From Pseudomonadota bacterium (GTDB lineage Bacteria > Pseudomonadota > Alphaproteobacteria > Sneathiellales > Sneathiellaceae): 64,000 bases of DNA. The stretch spans positions 62,001 through 126,000 of the forward strand of contig JANSXH010000003.1 of NCBI GenBank assembly GCA_024743055.1. The letters run 5' to 3'. The position numbers were made by a program, and so were the translations under genes. Of this stretch, positions 37,336-49,758 are shown in pieces. Below the pieces are notes generated by a model. It worked only from the letters and a program-made list of their open reading frames with translations. It did no database searches and was not told where the DNA came from. Within the stretch, counting starts at the first letter, position 1. Each line of letters opens with the position of its first letter.

Positions 37336-37444
37336 TTTTTCTCCAGAAGTCCCGAGGATATTCCTATTTTACTGTTCATTTATGTGAATAAGATAATTAT
37401 CACAGCAAGAGAGCGCAAGCTTATTTATACACAAAATTTCAAGA
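37336..37444. other. Candidate replication origin: AT-rich gap with two DnaA boxes
   Basis: 109-bp gap between ubiB and coaBC. TTATACACA (37425-37433, plus strand) and TTATTCACA (37391-37383, minus strand) each match the DnaA-box consensus TTATNCACA exactly. Between them lie a 10-bp perfect palindrome GATAATTATC and a near-box TTATCACA. The sequence is AT-rich. Gene direction flips from mostly minus to mostly plus within about 2.5 kb to the right, as expected near an origin. I cannot prove it by sequence alone; it may instead be a DnaA-regulated coaBC promoter. Confidence 0.5.
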
Positions 37445-39058
37445 CTAAATTGCCAGAAGTAGCAGATAGGCGGCGAGGGCGCCGAGAACAACGCCTGTGC
37501 CTAGATAGAGGTTGCGCAAACGAGCCGGGCTCATCTCTTCTTGACCTGGAGAGGTTTCATGATCCTGGTGAGCGTTCTGCGCTTCAAGTTCCGCGAGAAC
37601 TTTCTCTGCCTTGACCACGATCTGAGGAACTTTCTTTAATATTTCTATGCCTTCATTTACGATATAGGCCGTTTGGGCCTCCGGTCCCATATTTTCGCGC
37701 ATCCAGTGCTCAACTGTTGGCTGGGCAACCTCCCAGAAATTAATTCTGGCATTGAGACTTTGGGCGACGCCTTCAGCGGTCACCATGGTTTTCTGAAGCA
37801 GCAAGAGCTGCGGCTGAGTTTCCATCTCAAAAGTTTCAGTAATCTGAAAAAGCTGGACCAGAAGTCGGGCAATAGAAATCTCATCGACGGGCCGGCCCAA
37901 TATTGGCTCCCCAATGGATCGGCAGGCTTGAGCAAAGGAATTAAGAGACTTGTGCGGCGGTACATAACCAGCCTCAAAATGAATTTCAGCAGCCCGGCGA
38001 TAATCCCCAGTCAAAAAGGCGAAGAGCATCTCCGCCATGAACAGCCGGGTTTGGCGGCTCATCCGACCCATAATTCCAAAATCCACAGCGATCAGCTTGC
38101 CGTTGTCAGTTACAAACAAGTTGCCGTGGTGAAGGTCGGCATGGAAAAAGCCATCCCGTAAGACCTGATGCAGAAATACCCGGATGACATTGGCGGCGAG
38201 CTCGTCCAAATCATGACCGGCAGCGATTAAAGCCTCCTTGTTGGAAATGGCGATGCCCTCTACACGGCTTTGTGTCATCACTCGCTGACCGGTGCGCTGC
38301 CAGTCAATCTCCGGTACACCAAAGCCGTCATCCTCGGCAAAATTCTCAGCCATTTCCGAAGCCGCAGCGGCTTCCATACGCAGATCCATTTCCAGTTCAA
38401 CAGAATCTGCCATGGTCTCTACAATTTTAAGGAGCCTGAGACGCCGCATGCCCGGCTGGTACTTATCTGCCAATCGCGCCAGCCAGAAGAACAATTGTAT
38501 ATCGGTTTCAAAAGCTTGCTCAATGTCCGGACGCAAAATCTTGACGGCAACCTGTCTTTCAACTTCCTCGGTGGCGTTTGGGTCGTCTTCAGTTGGCGCG
38601 GAAAAAAAATCCCGCGTGGTTGCAAAATGAACCTGGGCGATGGAGGCAGCCGCAATTGGCTCCTCGTCAAACGAAACAAAAAGATCCTCTAAGGTCGCTT
38701 CGAGTTCATGTTCAATGGTTTCGCGCGCCATGTCGAATGAGAAGGGCGGGAGCCTGTCGCGAAGATTCCCGAGATCTTGTGACAGTTCTTCTCCCAACAA
38801 ATCGGAGCGCACCGACAAGGCCTGACCAAGTTTGATAAAGCTTGGCCCAAGCTCCTGTAGAGCATTCGCGAGGCGCTCTCCATCACGAAGGTCAGGGTAT
38901 CGGTCGCCACCTATGGCAAATAAAGGAAGCAGCTTACGGCCAATGCGGACGTAAAAGGGCAAATTTTCAAAATCATCTAGGAAGAACAGGGCGTCATGGC
39001 GCGCCAGGGTTCTCGCAATGAATAGTAGCCGCAGACAATTATTGAGAATTTTTATCAC
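37445..39058 (-). CDS. ubiB: Ubiquinone biosynthesis accessory kinase-like protein UbiB
   Basis: 537 residues, ABC1/ADCK family ATPase that assists ubiquinone synthesis. N-terminal KxGQ motif in LGPSFIKLGQALSVRSDLL, DLRDRLPPFSFDMA, SIAQVHFA (the Ala-rich loop), VAVKILRPDIE, HADLHHGNLFVTDNG and AVDFGIMGRM. The C-terminus carries a hydrophobic hairpin (NLYLGTGVVLGALAAYLLLLAI), the usual membrane anchor. 14 bp downstream of ubiE, so co-transcribed. Confidence 0.96.
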   Translation of the reverse strand: MIKILNNCLRLLFIARTLARHDALFFLDDFENLPFYVRIGRKLLPLFAIGGDRYPDLRDGERLANALQELGPSFIKLGQALSVRSDLLGEELSQDLGNLRDRLPPFSFDMARETIEHELEATLEDLFVSFDEEPIAAASIAQVHFATTRDFFSAPTEDDPNATEEVERQVAVKILRPDIEQAFETDIQLFFWLARLADKYQPGMRRLRLLKIVETMADSVELEMDLRMEAAAASEMAENFAEDDGFGVPEIDWQRTGQRVMTQSRVEGIAISNKEALIAAGHDLDELAANVIRVFLHQVLRDGFFHADLHHGNLFVTDNGKLIAVDFGIMGRMSRQTRLFMAEMLFAFLTGDYRRAAEIHFEAGYVPPHKSLNSFAQACRSIGEPILGRPVDEISIARLLVQLFQITETFEMETQPQLLLLQKTMVTAEGVAQSLNARINFWEVAQPTVEHWMRENMGPEAQTAYIVNEGIEILKKVPQIVVKAEKVLAELEAQNAHQDHETSPGQEEMSPARLRNLYLGTGVVLGALAAYLLLLAI

Positions 39059-39072
39059 CGGAACAGGCTCTC

Positions 39073-39834
39073 CTACAACCGCCAGCCGGAATGCAGAGCG
39101 GCAATCCCGCCGGATAACTTCCGGTACTTGACCTGGTGAAATCCAGCTTCTGTCAGCATGCTTGCGAATGTATCCGCATCGGGGAAATGCCGGATACTCT
39201 CAACCAGATATTTATAGGAGTCTTTATCTTTGGCAACCAGGCCACCAATTTCAGGGAGAAGCTTGAATGAATAAAAATCATAGATGTCTTTAAGTACCGG
39301 GGCGGAAACAGTGCTGAATTCCAAGCAAAGAAATCGCCCACCTGGTTTCAAGACGCGGCGCGCCTCCCTTAGGGCGAGAGGGATATCAGTGACATTGCGA
39401 ATACCGAAGGCAATCGTATAGGCATCCACGGTTTTATCTGGCAAAGGAAGAGATTGAGCATCACCGTTCACCCATTCCAGACCTTCGAGGCGGCCCTGAT
39501 CCAAAGCCCGATCCTGACCAACCGACAACATGGCGTGATTGATATCCAGAACCGTAACGAGGCCATCACCTTTAACCCGATCGAGAAAACGAAACGCAAT
39601 ATCACCGGTTCCGCCCGCCACATCCAGCAGATGCTGTCCTTTCTGGGGCATCAACCAGTCAATCATGGATGATTTCCATAACCGATGAACTCCAGCGCTC
39701 ATCAAATCATTCATCAGGTCATAGCGATCCGCAACACTATCAAAAACGCCGCGGACCATCCCCGCCTTGTCTTTACGAGAAACCTGCTTGTAGCCGAAAT
39801 GGGTGCTATCCGATGAATTATCTGAAGGCGCCAT
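39073..39834 (-). CDS. ubiE: Demethylmenaquinone/2-methoxy-6-polyprenyl-benzoquinol methyltransferase
   Basis: SAM-dependent C-methyltransferase of ubiquinone synthesis. About 253 residues from ATG 39834 (MAPSDNSS); an open frame back to 39906 adds 24 residues unlike the family. Hallmarks: YDLMNDLMSAGVHRLWK, the SAM loop LLDVAGGTGDIAFRF, FGIRNVTDIPLALREARRVLKPGGRF, CLEFS, and the C-terminal GGIAALHSGWRL. It diverges from mutM. Order ubiE-ubiB is conserved across Proteobacteria. Confidence 0.95.
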   Translation of the reverse strand: MAPSDNSSDSTHFGYKQVSRKDKAGMVRGVFDSVADRYDLMNDLMSAGVHRLWKSSMIDWLMPQKGQHLLDVAGGTGDIAFRFLDRVKGDGLVTVLDINHAMLSVGQDRALDQGRLEGLEWVNGDAQSLPLPDKTVDAYTIAFGIRNVTDIPLALREARRVLKPGGRFLCLEFSTVSAPVLKDIYDFYSFKLLPEIGGLVAKDKDSYKYLVESIRHFPDADTFASMLTEAGFHQVKYRKLSGGIAALHSGWRL

Positions 39835-39926
39835 GGAAAACCAGACTGCGTTAAGTGAAACGAATGCCTCTGTTTCGTCGAAATAAGAGCATAGCGCAAG
39901 CGGCAATTTGACGCTACTCTCCGTCC

Positions 39927-40757
39927 ATGCCTGAATTACCTGAAGTCGAAACGGTTTGCCGTGGACTGGAAAATGCCCTGCTGGACGATGTTTTTACGGA
40001 AATTTCTTTACGCCGGAAGAACTTACGCTTTCCCTTTCCCGATGGATTCACCGACGCACTTACCGGAAAAAAAATCACCCGAATTTACCGCCGTGCCAAA
40101 TATATTCTTCTAACTCTTGAAGATGGGACCGTTATGATTGGTCATCTCGGGATGACGGGAAGCTTTCGTATCGATAAGGGCAAACTAATTGAGCCGGACA
40201 AGCATGATCACGTCATTTTCGAAACATTGAACGGCCTAACCGTTCGTTATCATGATCCACGGCGCTTCGGATTTATGATGTTGTCTTCCAATGACACCCT
40301 TGATAGCCACCCGCAGCTTGCAGGCATCGGGCCTGAACCTCTTGGCAACAGTTTTAATGGACCGGAGCTGGCAATCAGACTGAAAGATCGTAAGGCCCCG
40401 ATTAAAGCGGCGCTTTTAGACCAGAAAGTTGTTGCGGGTGTGGGCAATATATATGCCTGCGAAGCATTATTCAGGTCCCGCATCTCACCGAAAAGGAAAA
40501 GTCATACGATCAAAGGCAAACGGGCCCAGGATCTTGCCGGGTCCGTCCGTGAGGTTCTAGAAGAAGCCATCGCTTCCGGAGGTTCCACTCTTCGTAATTA
40601 TAGTCAGACCTCAGGGGAGCTCGGATATTTTCAGCATCGTTTCCAGGTCTATGACCAGGAGGGAAAAGACTGCCCGAATGACTCTTGCAACGGACAAATC
40701 AAGCGGCTTGTTCAGTCCGGCAGGTCGACTTTTTACTGCCCCAAATGTCAGCGCTAA
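39927..40757 (+). CDS. mutM: Formamidopyrimidine-DNA glycosylase
   Basis: Removes 8-oxoguanine and formamidopyrimidines and nicks the abasic site. 276 residues starting MPELPEVETVCRGLE with catalytic Pro2 and Glu3 after Met removal; then LGMTGSFRI, YHDPRRFGFM, VAGVGNIYACEALF, SGGSTLRNY and a C-terminal zinc finger (CPNDSCNGQI with YCPKCQ). First rightward gene after the strand switch. No terminator is visible downstream. Confidence 0.97.
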   Translation: MPELPEVETVCRGLENALLDDVFTEISLRRKNLRFPFPDGFTDALTGKKITRIYRRAKYILLTLEDGTVMIGHLGMTGSFRIDKGKLIEPDKHDHVIFETLNGLTVRYHDPRRFGFMMLSSNDTLDSHPQLAGIGPEPLGNSFNGPELAIRLKDRKAPIKAALLDQKVVAGVGNIYACEALFRSRISPKRKSHTIKGKRAQDLAGSVREVLEEAIASGGSTLRNYSQTSGELGYFQHRFQVYDQEGKDCPNDSCNGQIKRLVQSGRSTFYCPKCQR

Positions 40758-40882
40758 AAAAGCTGCCCCGAGGATCATTCATTCTGATCTAGACAAACCT
40801 TGCTTGGCAGGGATAATAGCCGGGAATTTGAACAGGCCTTCGCACCGGATGCGATGAGCCAACAAAAAACAGGAACCCTCAA

Positions 40883-41659
40883 ATGGCCTATTCTCATATT
40901 GTTGTCGATGTCAAAGGATCAGTCGGGATAATTCGGCTTGATCGCCCGAAAGCCCTGAATGCGCTCTGCGCCGAACTGTTCGTTGAACTGGCCGAAGCTC
41001 TTGATGGATTTGAGGCAAATGATGCTATTGGGGCAATTGTTCTCACGGGGTCCAAGAAAGCATTTGCCGCTGGCGCCGATATTATGGAAATGCAGACGAA
41101 AAACTATATGGACGTCTATATGGGCAACTTCCTAACCGGTCAAGAAGAGCGGATCTCTACTTGCCGGAAACCCGTGATTGCTGCTGTCGCTGGCTATGCC
41201 TTGGGTGGGGGCTGCGAGATAGCCATGATGTGTGATTTCATTCTGGCTGCCGACAACGCCCAGTTTGGCCAGCCCGAAATCAAACTTGGAACCATTCCGG
41301 GCCTCGGCGGCACCCAGCGCCTGACCCGGTTTGTTGGCAAATCAAAGGCCATGGAAATGTGCCTGACCGGCCGCATGATGGGTGCGGAAGAAGCAGAGCG
41401 CGCCGGACTGGTCAGTCGTATCGTGCCGCTGGATGACTTGATGGATGAAGCCGTTAAAGTCGCGGGTGAAATTGCTGAGCTGTCCCAGCCGATCGTTATG
41501 ATGGCTAAGGAAAGTGTCAAAAAATCTTATGAAACCACGCTTCGCGAGGGAATCATGTTCGAACGGCGGGTATTTCATTCCACCTTCTCAACAGAAGACC
41601 AGAAAGAAGGCATGTCGGCCTTTGCTGAAAAGCGCACGCCTGAGTTCAAAAACCGCTAA
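40883..41659 (+). CDS. Enoyl-CoA hydratase (crotonase family)
   Basis: Hydrates trans-2-enoyl-CoA in fatty-acid or related beta-oxidation. 258 residues; oxyanion-hole stretch AFAAGADIMEM and GYALGGGCEIAMMCDFILAA, with both catalytic glutamates in place (E in GGCEIAMMCD-region and E in GQPEIKLGTIPGLGGTQRL). High similarity by pattern to short-chain enoyl-CoA hydratases (FadB1/EchA type). Sits between mutM and rpsT as in many alphaproteobacterial origin regions. Well-formed ATG start. Confidence 0.93.
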   Translation: MAYSHIVVDVKGSVGIIRLDRPKALNALCAELFVELAEALDGFEANDAIGAIVLTGSKKAFAAGADIMEMQTKNYMDVYMGNFLTGQEERISTCRKPVIAAVAGYALGGGCEIAMMCDFILAADNAQFGQPEIKLGTIPGLGGTQRLTRFVGKSKAMEMCLTGRMMGAEEAERAGLVSRIVPLDDLMDEAVKVAGEIAELSQPIVMMAKESVKKSYETTLREGIMFERRVFHSTFSTEDQKEGMSAFAEKRTPEFKNR

Positions 41660-41746
41660 ATGGCTGGAAAACAGCACTCACAAGACATAAATGAGCCTCA
41701 GGGAGCGGAAATCTTGGGTTTCTCGATAGAAAACACTATTCTACGG

Positions 41747-41775
41747 TTGACGCCAGATTTCTCGCTCGTTATAAC
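41747..41775 (+). promoter_or_regulatory. rpsT promoter
   Basis: TTGACG (41747-41752), a 17-bp spacer, then TATAAC (41770-41775): a near-consensus sigma-70-type promoter ending 38 bp before the rpsT ATG. Confidence 0.8.
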
Positions 41776-41813
41776 CCGGCTTCCGAATTTCGAAGCTAAA
41801 AGACAGGATTGTC

Positions 41814-42080
41814 ATGGCGCATCATAAATCTGCACTCAAGCGTATCCGGCAGACAGACGTCCGTACCGAACGCAACCGGGCTCGTCGGAGCCGCATCCGC
41901 ACCTATGTTAAAAAGGTGGAAACCGCTGTCGCTGAAGGCGATCAGGCCAAAGCAAACGAAGCTCTTCGGGTTGCTCAGTCTGAGCTAAGCCGCGGCGTGG
42001 TCAAGGGCGTGTACAAAAAGAATACTGCTTCTCGTAAAATTTCACGGTTGAATGCCAGCGTAAAAGCTCTTTCTGCCTAA
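41814..42080 (+). CDS. rpsT: 30S ribosomal protein S20
   Basis: 88 residues, highly basic: [21 protein letters not shown] and the C-terminal [23 protein letters not shown] are typical of S20, which binds 16S rRNA in the small subunit. It has its own strong promoter and a strong terminator, so it is a single-gene unit. Confidence 0.97.
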   Translation: MAHHKSALKRIRQTDVRTERNRARRSRIRTYVKKVETAVAEGDQAKANEALRVAQSELSRGVVKGVYKKNTASRKISRLNASVKALSA

Positions 42081-42101
42081 TCTATCTGAGAAGAGAGAAT
42101 C

Positions 42102-42135
42102 AAGCCGTACCCGGTTCCGGGCTACGGCTTTTTTT
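42102..42135 (+). terminator. Intrinsic terminator after rpsT
   Basis: AAGCCGTA then CCCGG, a TT loop, CCGGG, one bulged C, then TACGGCTT running into seven T. A very stable hairpin, 21 bp past the stop. Confidence 0.95.
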
Positions 42136-42572
42136 GCGACCTTTTTGACCTTCGAAAGGCAAATTTCTCCGTCAACTCGACCCCAATTTATACCAGTTAA
42201 GAGGGGTACAAAGGTAGGGGTTACCACATCTTGTAGGTCAAGAATTTCTTAGACCGATTAGAGAATTTATTTTTGCTAATCCATTACGCACTCTCTTGCA
42301 TGCGGACAAAAGATAAGATTAATCTCAGGTCGTTGGGAGCAGAATACATCTTCTATCCGATGGCTTCGAACTGACAGTGAGAGGGAACAGGGGCCCTTGA
42401 AAAATTTCCGATTTCGGGACACCGGCTGGGGAAGAGCCGTTCCGATCCAACGGGAATGGATGTCAGTATCGCCATCCCAATTAGAGTATTGAATTCTGGG
42501 CGGCGGAACTCCGGGTTTATCGATCCGGGGAGCATGTCTGCCTATACACTGAAAAGGTAAGGAAACACGCGC
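42136..42572. other. Intergenic region between rpsT terminator and the rhodanese gene
   Basis: About 437 bp with no credible gene. It must contain the promoter for the rhodanese-dnaA unit, although I see no clear box pair. It contains a dyad around GGTCAAG/CTT-A-GACC at 42236-42255, a small hairpin CGGCT-AGCCG near 42424-42440, and two weak DnaA-box-like sequences (7 of 9 matches at about 42284 and 42542). Confidence 0.4.
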
Positions 42573-43019
42573 ATGACTGATGGGGGAATGTCCGGCAGCC
42601 CAGATACCTATGCCGGGGATATCACAGTTCAGGAGGCCTGGGAGATGCTGGAAGGCAATCCAAAAGCCGTTCTGATAGACGTTCGAACAAATGCCGAATG
42701 GTCATATGTCGGCCTCCCAGATCTCAGCAGTATCGGAAAGCGTGTTCAGCCCATTTCCTGGGTGCTGTTTCCGGATATGTCTCCCAATATGTCCTTTATT
42801 TCTGAAATTGAAGCCTGTCAGCCGGAGAAAGACGCCCCGATGATCTTTCTCTGTCGCTCAGGAGTGCGCTCGATTGCCGCCGCGGAAGCTGCCACCCAGG
42901 CCGGCTATACAAGCAGTTACAATGTGCTTGAAGGCTTCGAGGGCAACAAGGATTCGGATGGCCATCGCGGAACGACCGGTGGTTGGAAAGTGGCCAATCT
43001 AAAATGGGTGCAGGGTTGA
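42573..43019 (+). CDS. Rhodanese-domain sulfurtransferase
   Basis: 148 residues, a single rhodanese domain with conserved LIDVRTNAEW and the active-site Cys94 in IFLCRSGVRS. This class transfers sulfane sulfur. The C-terminal part reads VLEGFEGNKDSDGHRGTTGGW, common in single-domain alphaproteobacterial members with no assigned role. The stop codon is one base from the dnaA ATG, so the two are almost certainly co-transcribed and translationally linked. Confidence 0.9.
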   Translation: MTDGGMSGSPDTYAGDITVQEAWEMLEGNPKAVLIDVRTNAEWSYVGLPDLSSIGKRVQPISWVLFPDMSPNMSFISEIEACQPEKDAPMIFLCRSGVRSIAAAEAATQAGYTSSYNVLEGFEGNKDSDGHRGTTGGWKVANLKWVQG

Positions 43020-43020
43020 T

Positions 43021-44439
43021 ATGAGCGGAATGGGAACTGACGGTATTTCAGGCGGGGAAGAAGCTCGCTGGGCACGTGTACGCGAAAAACTTCGCAGCGA
43101 ATTTGGCGAGGCAACCTTTAATTCCTGGCTCAAAAATATTGAGCTTGAGAAGATTGCCAATGGTCATGTGGACATGACTTTACCAACCCGGTTTTTACGG
43201 GACTGGGTGATAAATAATTATGCCACCCGGATTCGCAAGCTTTGGCAAACCGAAGACGAAAAGGTTCAATCAATCGATTTCCAGGTCAAACCGTTGCAAA
43301 AGAAAGCGGCCAGCCCCGGAAAAACCACCTCCATTGGTCTTGGTGAAGCCCCAACGACTTTTAATGGTAAGCAACCGGATATCGCTGCTGCAAATAGCGC
43401 GGAACGAGCTGCCCTCGCAGCACAACTTGATCCACGATTTACCTTTGAGAATTTTGTAGTCGGAAAATCTAACGAGCTCGCCCATGCCGCCGCCCGTCGG
43501 GTCAGTGAAGCTAAGGACAAGATTCCCTTCAATCCTCTCTATATTTACGGCGGGGTCGGGCTTGGAAAGACCCATCTGATGCATGCCATTGGCCATGCCA
43601 TCAGCGCCAACAGTCCTGAAAAAAAGGTCATGTATCTGTCCGCCGAAAAATTCATGTATCGGTTTATCCGGGCCTTGCGCTTCAAGGATACAATGACTTT
43701 CAAGGATCAGTTCCGCTCTGTCGATGTATTGATGATTGACGATGTACAATTCATTGCAGGAAAGGATTCAACTCAGGAGGAGTTTTTCCATACCTTCAAC
43801 GCCCTGGTCGATCAGAACCATCAGGTGATCATCTCAGGAGATCGGTCTCCTACGGATCTGGAAGGTATGGAGGAGAGAATGCGGTCCCGCCTCGGATGGG
43901 GCTTGGTGGCCGATATTCATCCGACGGATTATGAACTTCGCCTCGGCATCCTGCAGTCCAAAGTGGAGCAGGCAAAGATTGCTATTGATTCCCGCATCCT
44001 GGAATTTCTCGCCCACCGTATCACCTCTAACGTGAGAGAGCTAGAAGGGGCCCTGAACCGGGTTCTGGCCTATTCCGACCTGGTGGGCCGCTCTGTTACC
44101 CTGGAAAGCACTCAGGAGGTCCTCCGTGATCTTCTCCGGGCCAATGACCGGCGGATTACCATTGAAGAAATCCAAAAGAGGGTGGCGGAGCATTTCAACA
44201 TCCGGATGTCTGACATGCATTCCGCCCGAAGAGCCCGCGCTGTCGCCCGACCTCGTCAAGTCGCCATGTATCTTGCCAAACAACTCACATCTCGGTCCTT
44301 ACCGGAAATCGGACGCAAATTCGGCGGCCGCGACCATACCACTGTCATGCACGCAGTCCGCAAAATCGACGAACTAATCGAGGACGATATGTCGCTTTCA
44401 GAGGATGTGGAACTGCTGCGCCGGATGCTGGAAGGGTAA
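43021..44439 (+). CDS. dnaA: Chromosomal replication initiator DnaA
   Basis: 472 residues. Domain I (1-85), a variable linker, AAA+ domain III with Walker A GGVGLGKT (177-184) and Walker [18 protein letters not shown], the sensor II region, and domain IV with the DnaA-box-binding signature [15 protein letters not shown]. It binds oriC DnaA boxes and opens the duplex. Start ATG 43021 is one base past the rhodanese stop; the best DnaA-box cluster in the window is 5.6 kb to the left. Confidence 0.98.
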   Translation: MSGMGTDGISGGEEARWARVREKLRSEFGEATFNSWLKNIELEKIANGHVDMTLPTRFLRDWVINNYATRIRKLWQTEDEKVQSIDFQVKPLQKKAASPGKTTSIGLGEAPTTFNGKQPDIAAANSAERAALAAQLDPRFTFENFVVGKSNELAHAAARRVSEAKDKIPFNPLYIYGGVGLGKTHLMHAIGHAISANSPEKKVMYLSAEKFMYRFIRALRFKDTMTFKDQFRSVDVLMIDDVQFIAGKDSTQEEFFHTFNALVDQNHQVIISGDRSPTDLEGMEERMRSRLGWGLVADIHPTDYELRLGILQSKVEQAKIAIDSRILEFLAHRITSNVRELEGALNRVLAYSDLVGRSVTLESTQEVLRDLLRANDRRITIEEIQKRVAEHFNIRMSDMHSARRARAVARPRQVAMYLAKQLTSRSLPEIGRKFGGRDHTTVMHAVRKIDELIEDDMSLSEDVELLRRMLEG

Positions 44440-44534
44440 GCCTTGGGCTAGGCTCGCCATTGACCATTTTAAGATATTGATTTTAAAAGCTAAAATAGAC
44501 GTTTTCGCCCAGCCGTAACGAGCGCGAAATGACT

Positions 44535-44562
44535 AGGTAAATTAGTTGTTACCTGCTATAAT
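44535..44562 (+). promoter_or_regulatory. Putative dnaN promoter with overlapping inverted repeat
   Basis: A consensus TATAAT lies at 44557-44562. Directly upstream, AGGTAA (44535-44540) and TTACCT (44549-44554) form a perfect dyad across the -35 position, as expected for a regulated promoter. The -35 itself is poor. Confidence 0.5.
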
Positions 44563-44615
44563 AAAGCCATCACTTTAGGAGATGCAGTCAACTCGTCAAA
44601 ATTCCGATTCAGGTT

Positions 44616-44718
44616 TAAGAATCAAATTCTTAGGAGCCCAGAGGGTTTTTAGGCGATTGCGCATGAACTGAGGTAATTTTATTGAAGTCACCGACCTGTA
44701 TCAGACTTGATATCGGTC
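44616..44718 (+). promoter_or_regulatory. Structured dnaN leader
   Basis: The dnaA-dnaN gap is 315 bp. A perfect 7-bp hairpin (TAAGAAT-CAA-ATTCTTA, 44616-44632) and a second dyad (GACC-TATC with GATA-GGTC, 44693-44718) lie between the likely transcript start and the dnaN ATG. Two GANTC sites occur at 44606 and 44619. No gene is visible in this gap. Confidence 0.4.
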
Positions 44719-44754
44719 TTTATTTGAGTAACGTCTTTTAGCCTAGTTGAGCCA

Positions 44755-45873
44755 ATGAAACTGACAATTGAACGCACCGCTTTGCTGACCTCTCTCAATC
44801 ATGTGCAAAGCGTCGTGGAGCGCCGCAATACTATCCCGATCCTGTCCAATATTCTGCTGAATGCGCGGGACGGACAACTCGGCCTGACGGCAACAGACCT
44901 TGATATCGCGATTAATGACAAAGTGCCGGCGGATATCGCCGCAGAAGGGGCCATCACAGCCCCAGCGCATCTGCTTTATGACATTATCCGAAAGCTTCCC
45001 GAAGGAAGTCAGGTCGAGCTTGACTATAAAAGCGAGGAAGGTCGGATCTATATTCGTTGCGGTCAGTCGCAATTTGCGCTCTCTTCTTTGCCGCAGGATG
45101 ATTTTCCGATCATGGAAAGCGGTGAACTTCCGCACAAATTCACCCTATCGACAACTGTCCTGAAACGCCTCATTGACAAAACCCGTTTCGCGATCTCAAC
45201 GGAAGAGACCCGCTATTATCTCAATGGGATCTATCTGCATATGGCGGAAACGGGCGGTGTCCCGGTTCTTCGAGCTGTTGCCACGGACGGGCACCGTCTG
45301 GCCCGTGTTGAAACGCCGATCCCTGCGGATGCCGAAGGCATGCCCGGTGTCATTATTCCGCGAAAAGCCGTGACAGAAATCCGTAAGCTGATTGATGAGC
45401 AGGACGGGGATGTTGCGATTTCCCTCTCCGATACCAAAATCAGCTTCTCTTTTGGTGACACACTGCTTACCTCCAAGCTGATCGATGGCACGTTCCCGGA
45501 TTATGAACGGGTCATTCCCGCCGGAAACGACAAGGTTTTGGAGATGGACGGTAAGATTTTTGCCCGCGCCGTTGACCGGGTCTCAACCGTTTCCATGGAG
45601 AAAACCCGCGCGATTAAACTTTCCCTGAGTGATGACCGAATTACCTTGTCTGCTACCGGATCCGATGCCGGGAGCGCGACAGAGGAAATTGCGGCCTCCT
45701 ACAATTCAGGCGATATGGAGATCGGCTTTAACTCTAAATATCTATTGGATATTACGGGGCAGATTGAAGGAGAGAATGCGCATTTTGTGCTCTCCGATGC
45801 CGGATCACCGACTATCGTCAAAGACAGCGTCGATGACGGGGCCCTTTATGTTCTTATGCCCATGCGTGTGTGA
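44755..45873 (+). CDS. dnaN: DNA polymerase III beta sliding clamp
   Basis: 372 residues, the ring clamp that tethers polymerase to DNA. Three repeated clamp domains are visible; it begins MKLTIERTALLTSLNHVQSVVERRNTIPIL, has RFAISTEETRYYLNGI and ATDGHRLA, and ends with VLMPMRV, as expected for the peptide-binding C-terminus. It is preceded by a long, possibly regulated leader. Confidence 0.98.
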   Translation: MKLTIERTALLTSLNHVQSVVERRNTIPILSNILLNARDGQLGLTATDLDIAINDKVPADIAAEGAITAPAHLLYDIIRKLPEGSQVELDYKSEEGRIYIRCGQSQFALSSLPQDDFPIMESGELPHKFTLSTTVLKRLIDKTRFAISTEETRYYLNGIYLHMAETGGVPVLRAVATDGHRLARVETPIPADAEGMPGVIIPRKAVTEIRKLIDEQDGDVAISLSDTKISFSFGDTLLTSKLIDGTFPDYERVIPAGNDKVLEMDGKIFARAVDRVSTVSMEKTRAIKLSLSDDRITLSATGSDAGSATEEIAASYNSGDMEIGFNSKYLLDITGQIEGENAHFVLSDAGSPTIVKDSVDDGALYVLMPMRV

Positions 45874-45998
45874 GTGCAAATCTCTGCCATTATCCCGGAA
45901 GCCCCGATCCAATGGCTCGTATGTGCTGCTGGGGTTGAAAAGAGTCAGAAGAGAATGACATGGACAAGTTCAAAATTTGTACGCAACGAAAAAGCTCT

Positions 45999-46014
45999 GG
46001 TGACATGCGTCACC
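45999..46014. repeat. Short palindrome upstream of recF
   Basis: GGTGAC-ATGC-GTCACC, perfect 6-bp arms, about 21 bp before the recF GTG. It may be an operator or a leader hairpin; no T run follows. Confidence 0.35.
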
Positions 46015-46035
46015 CGTGCCTGACAGGAGCGTCAT

Positions 46036-49648
<3,613 letters not shown>

Positions 49649-49758
49649 TCCCAGTAGCTCGCGGGAGGATGAATTCTCAATTTCGCCTTAAATGCGCGGC
49701 ATAGTCTTCGCTGAAATTGGAGTAAATCATTGGAAAGACGGTATCGTCGAGATTACTT

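Noticed and set aside
37445..39058. Plus-strand frames within ubiB, addA, gyrB and other large genes
   Set aside because: They are antisense or out-of-frame shadows of recognisable genes with no ribosome sites or family signatures.
43021..44754. Replication origin immediately beside dnaA
   Set aside because: I see no exact TTATNCACA match in the dnaA-dnaN gap; the exact matches I found are at 37.4 kb.
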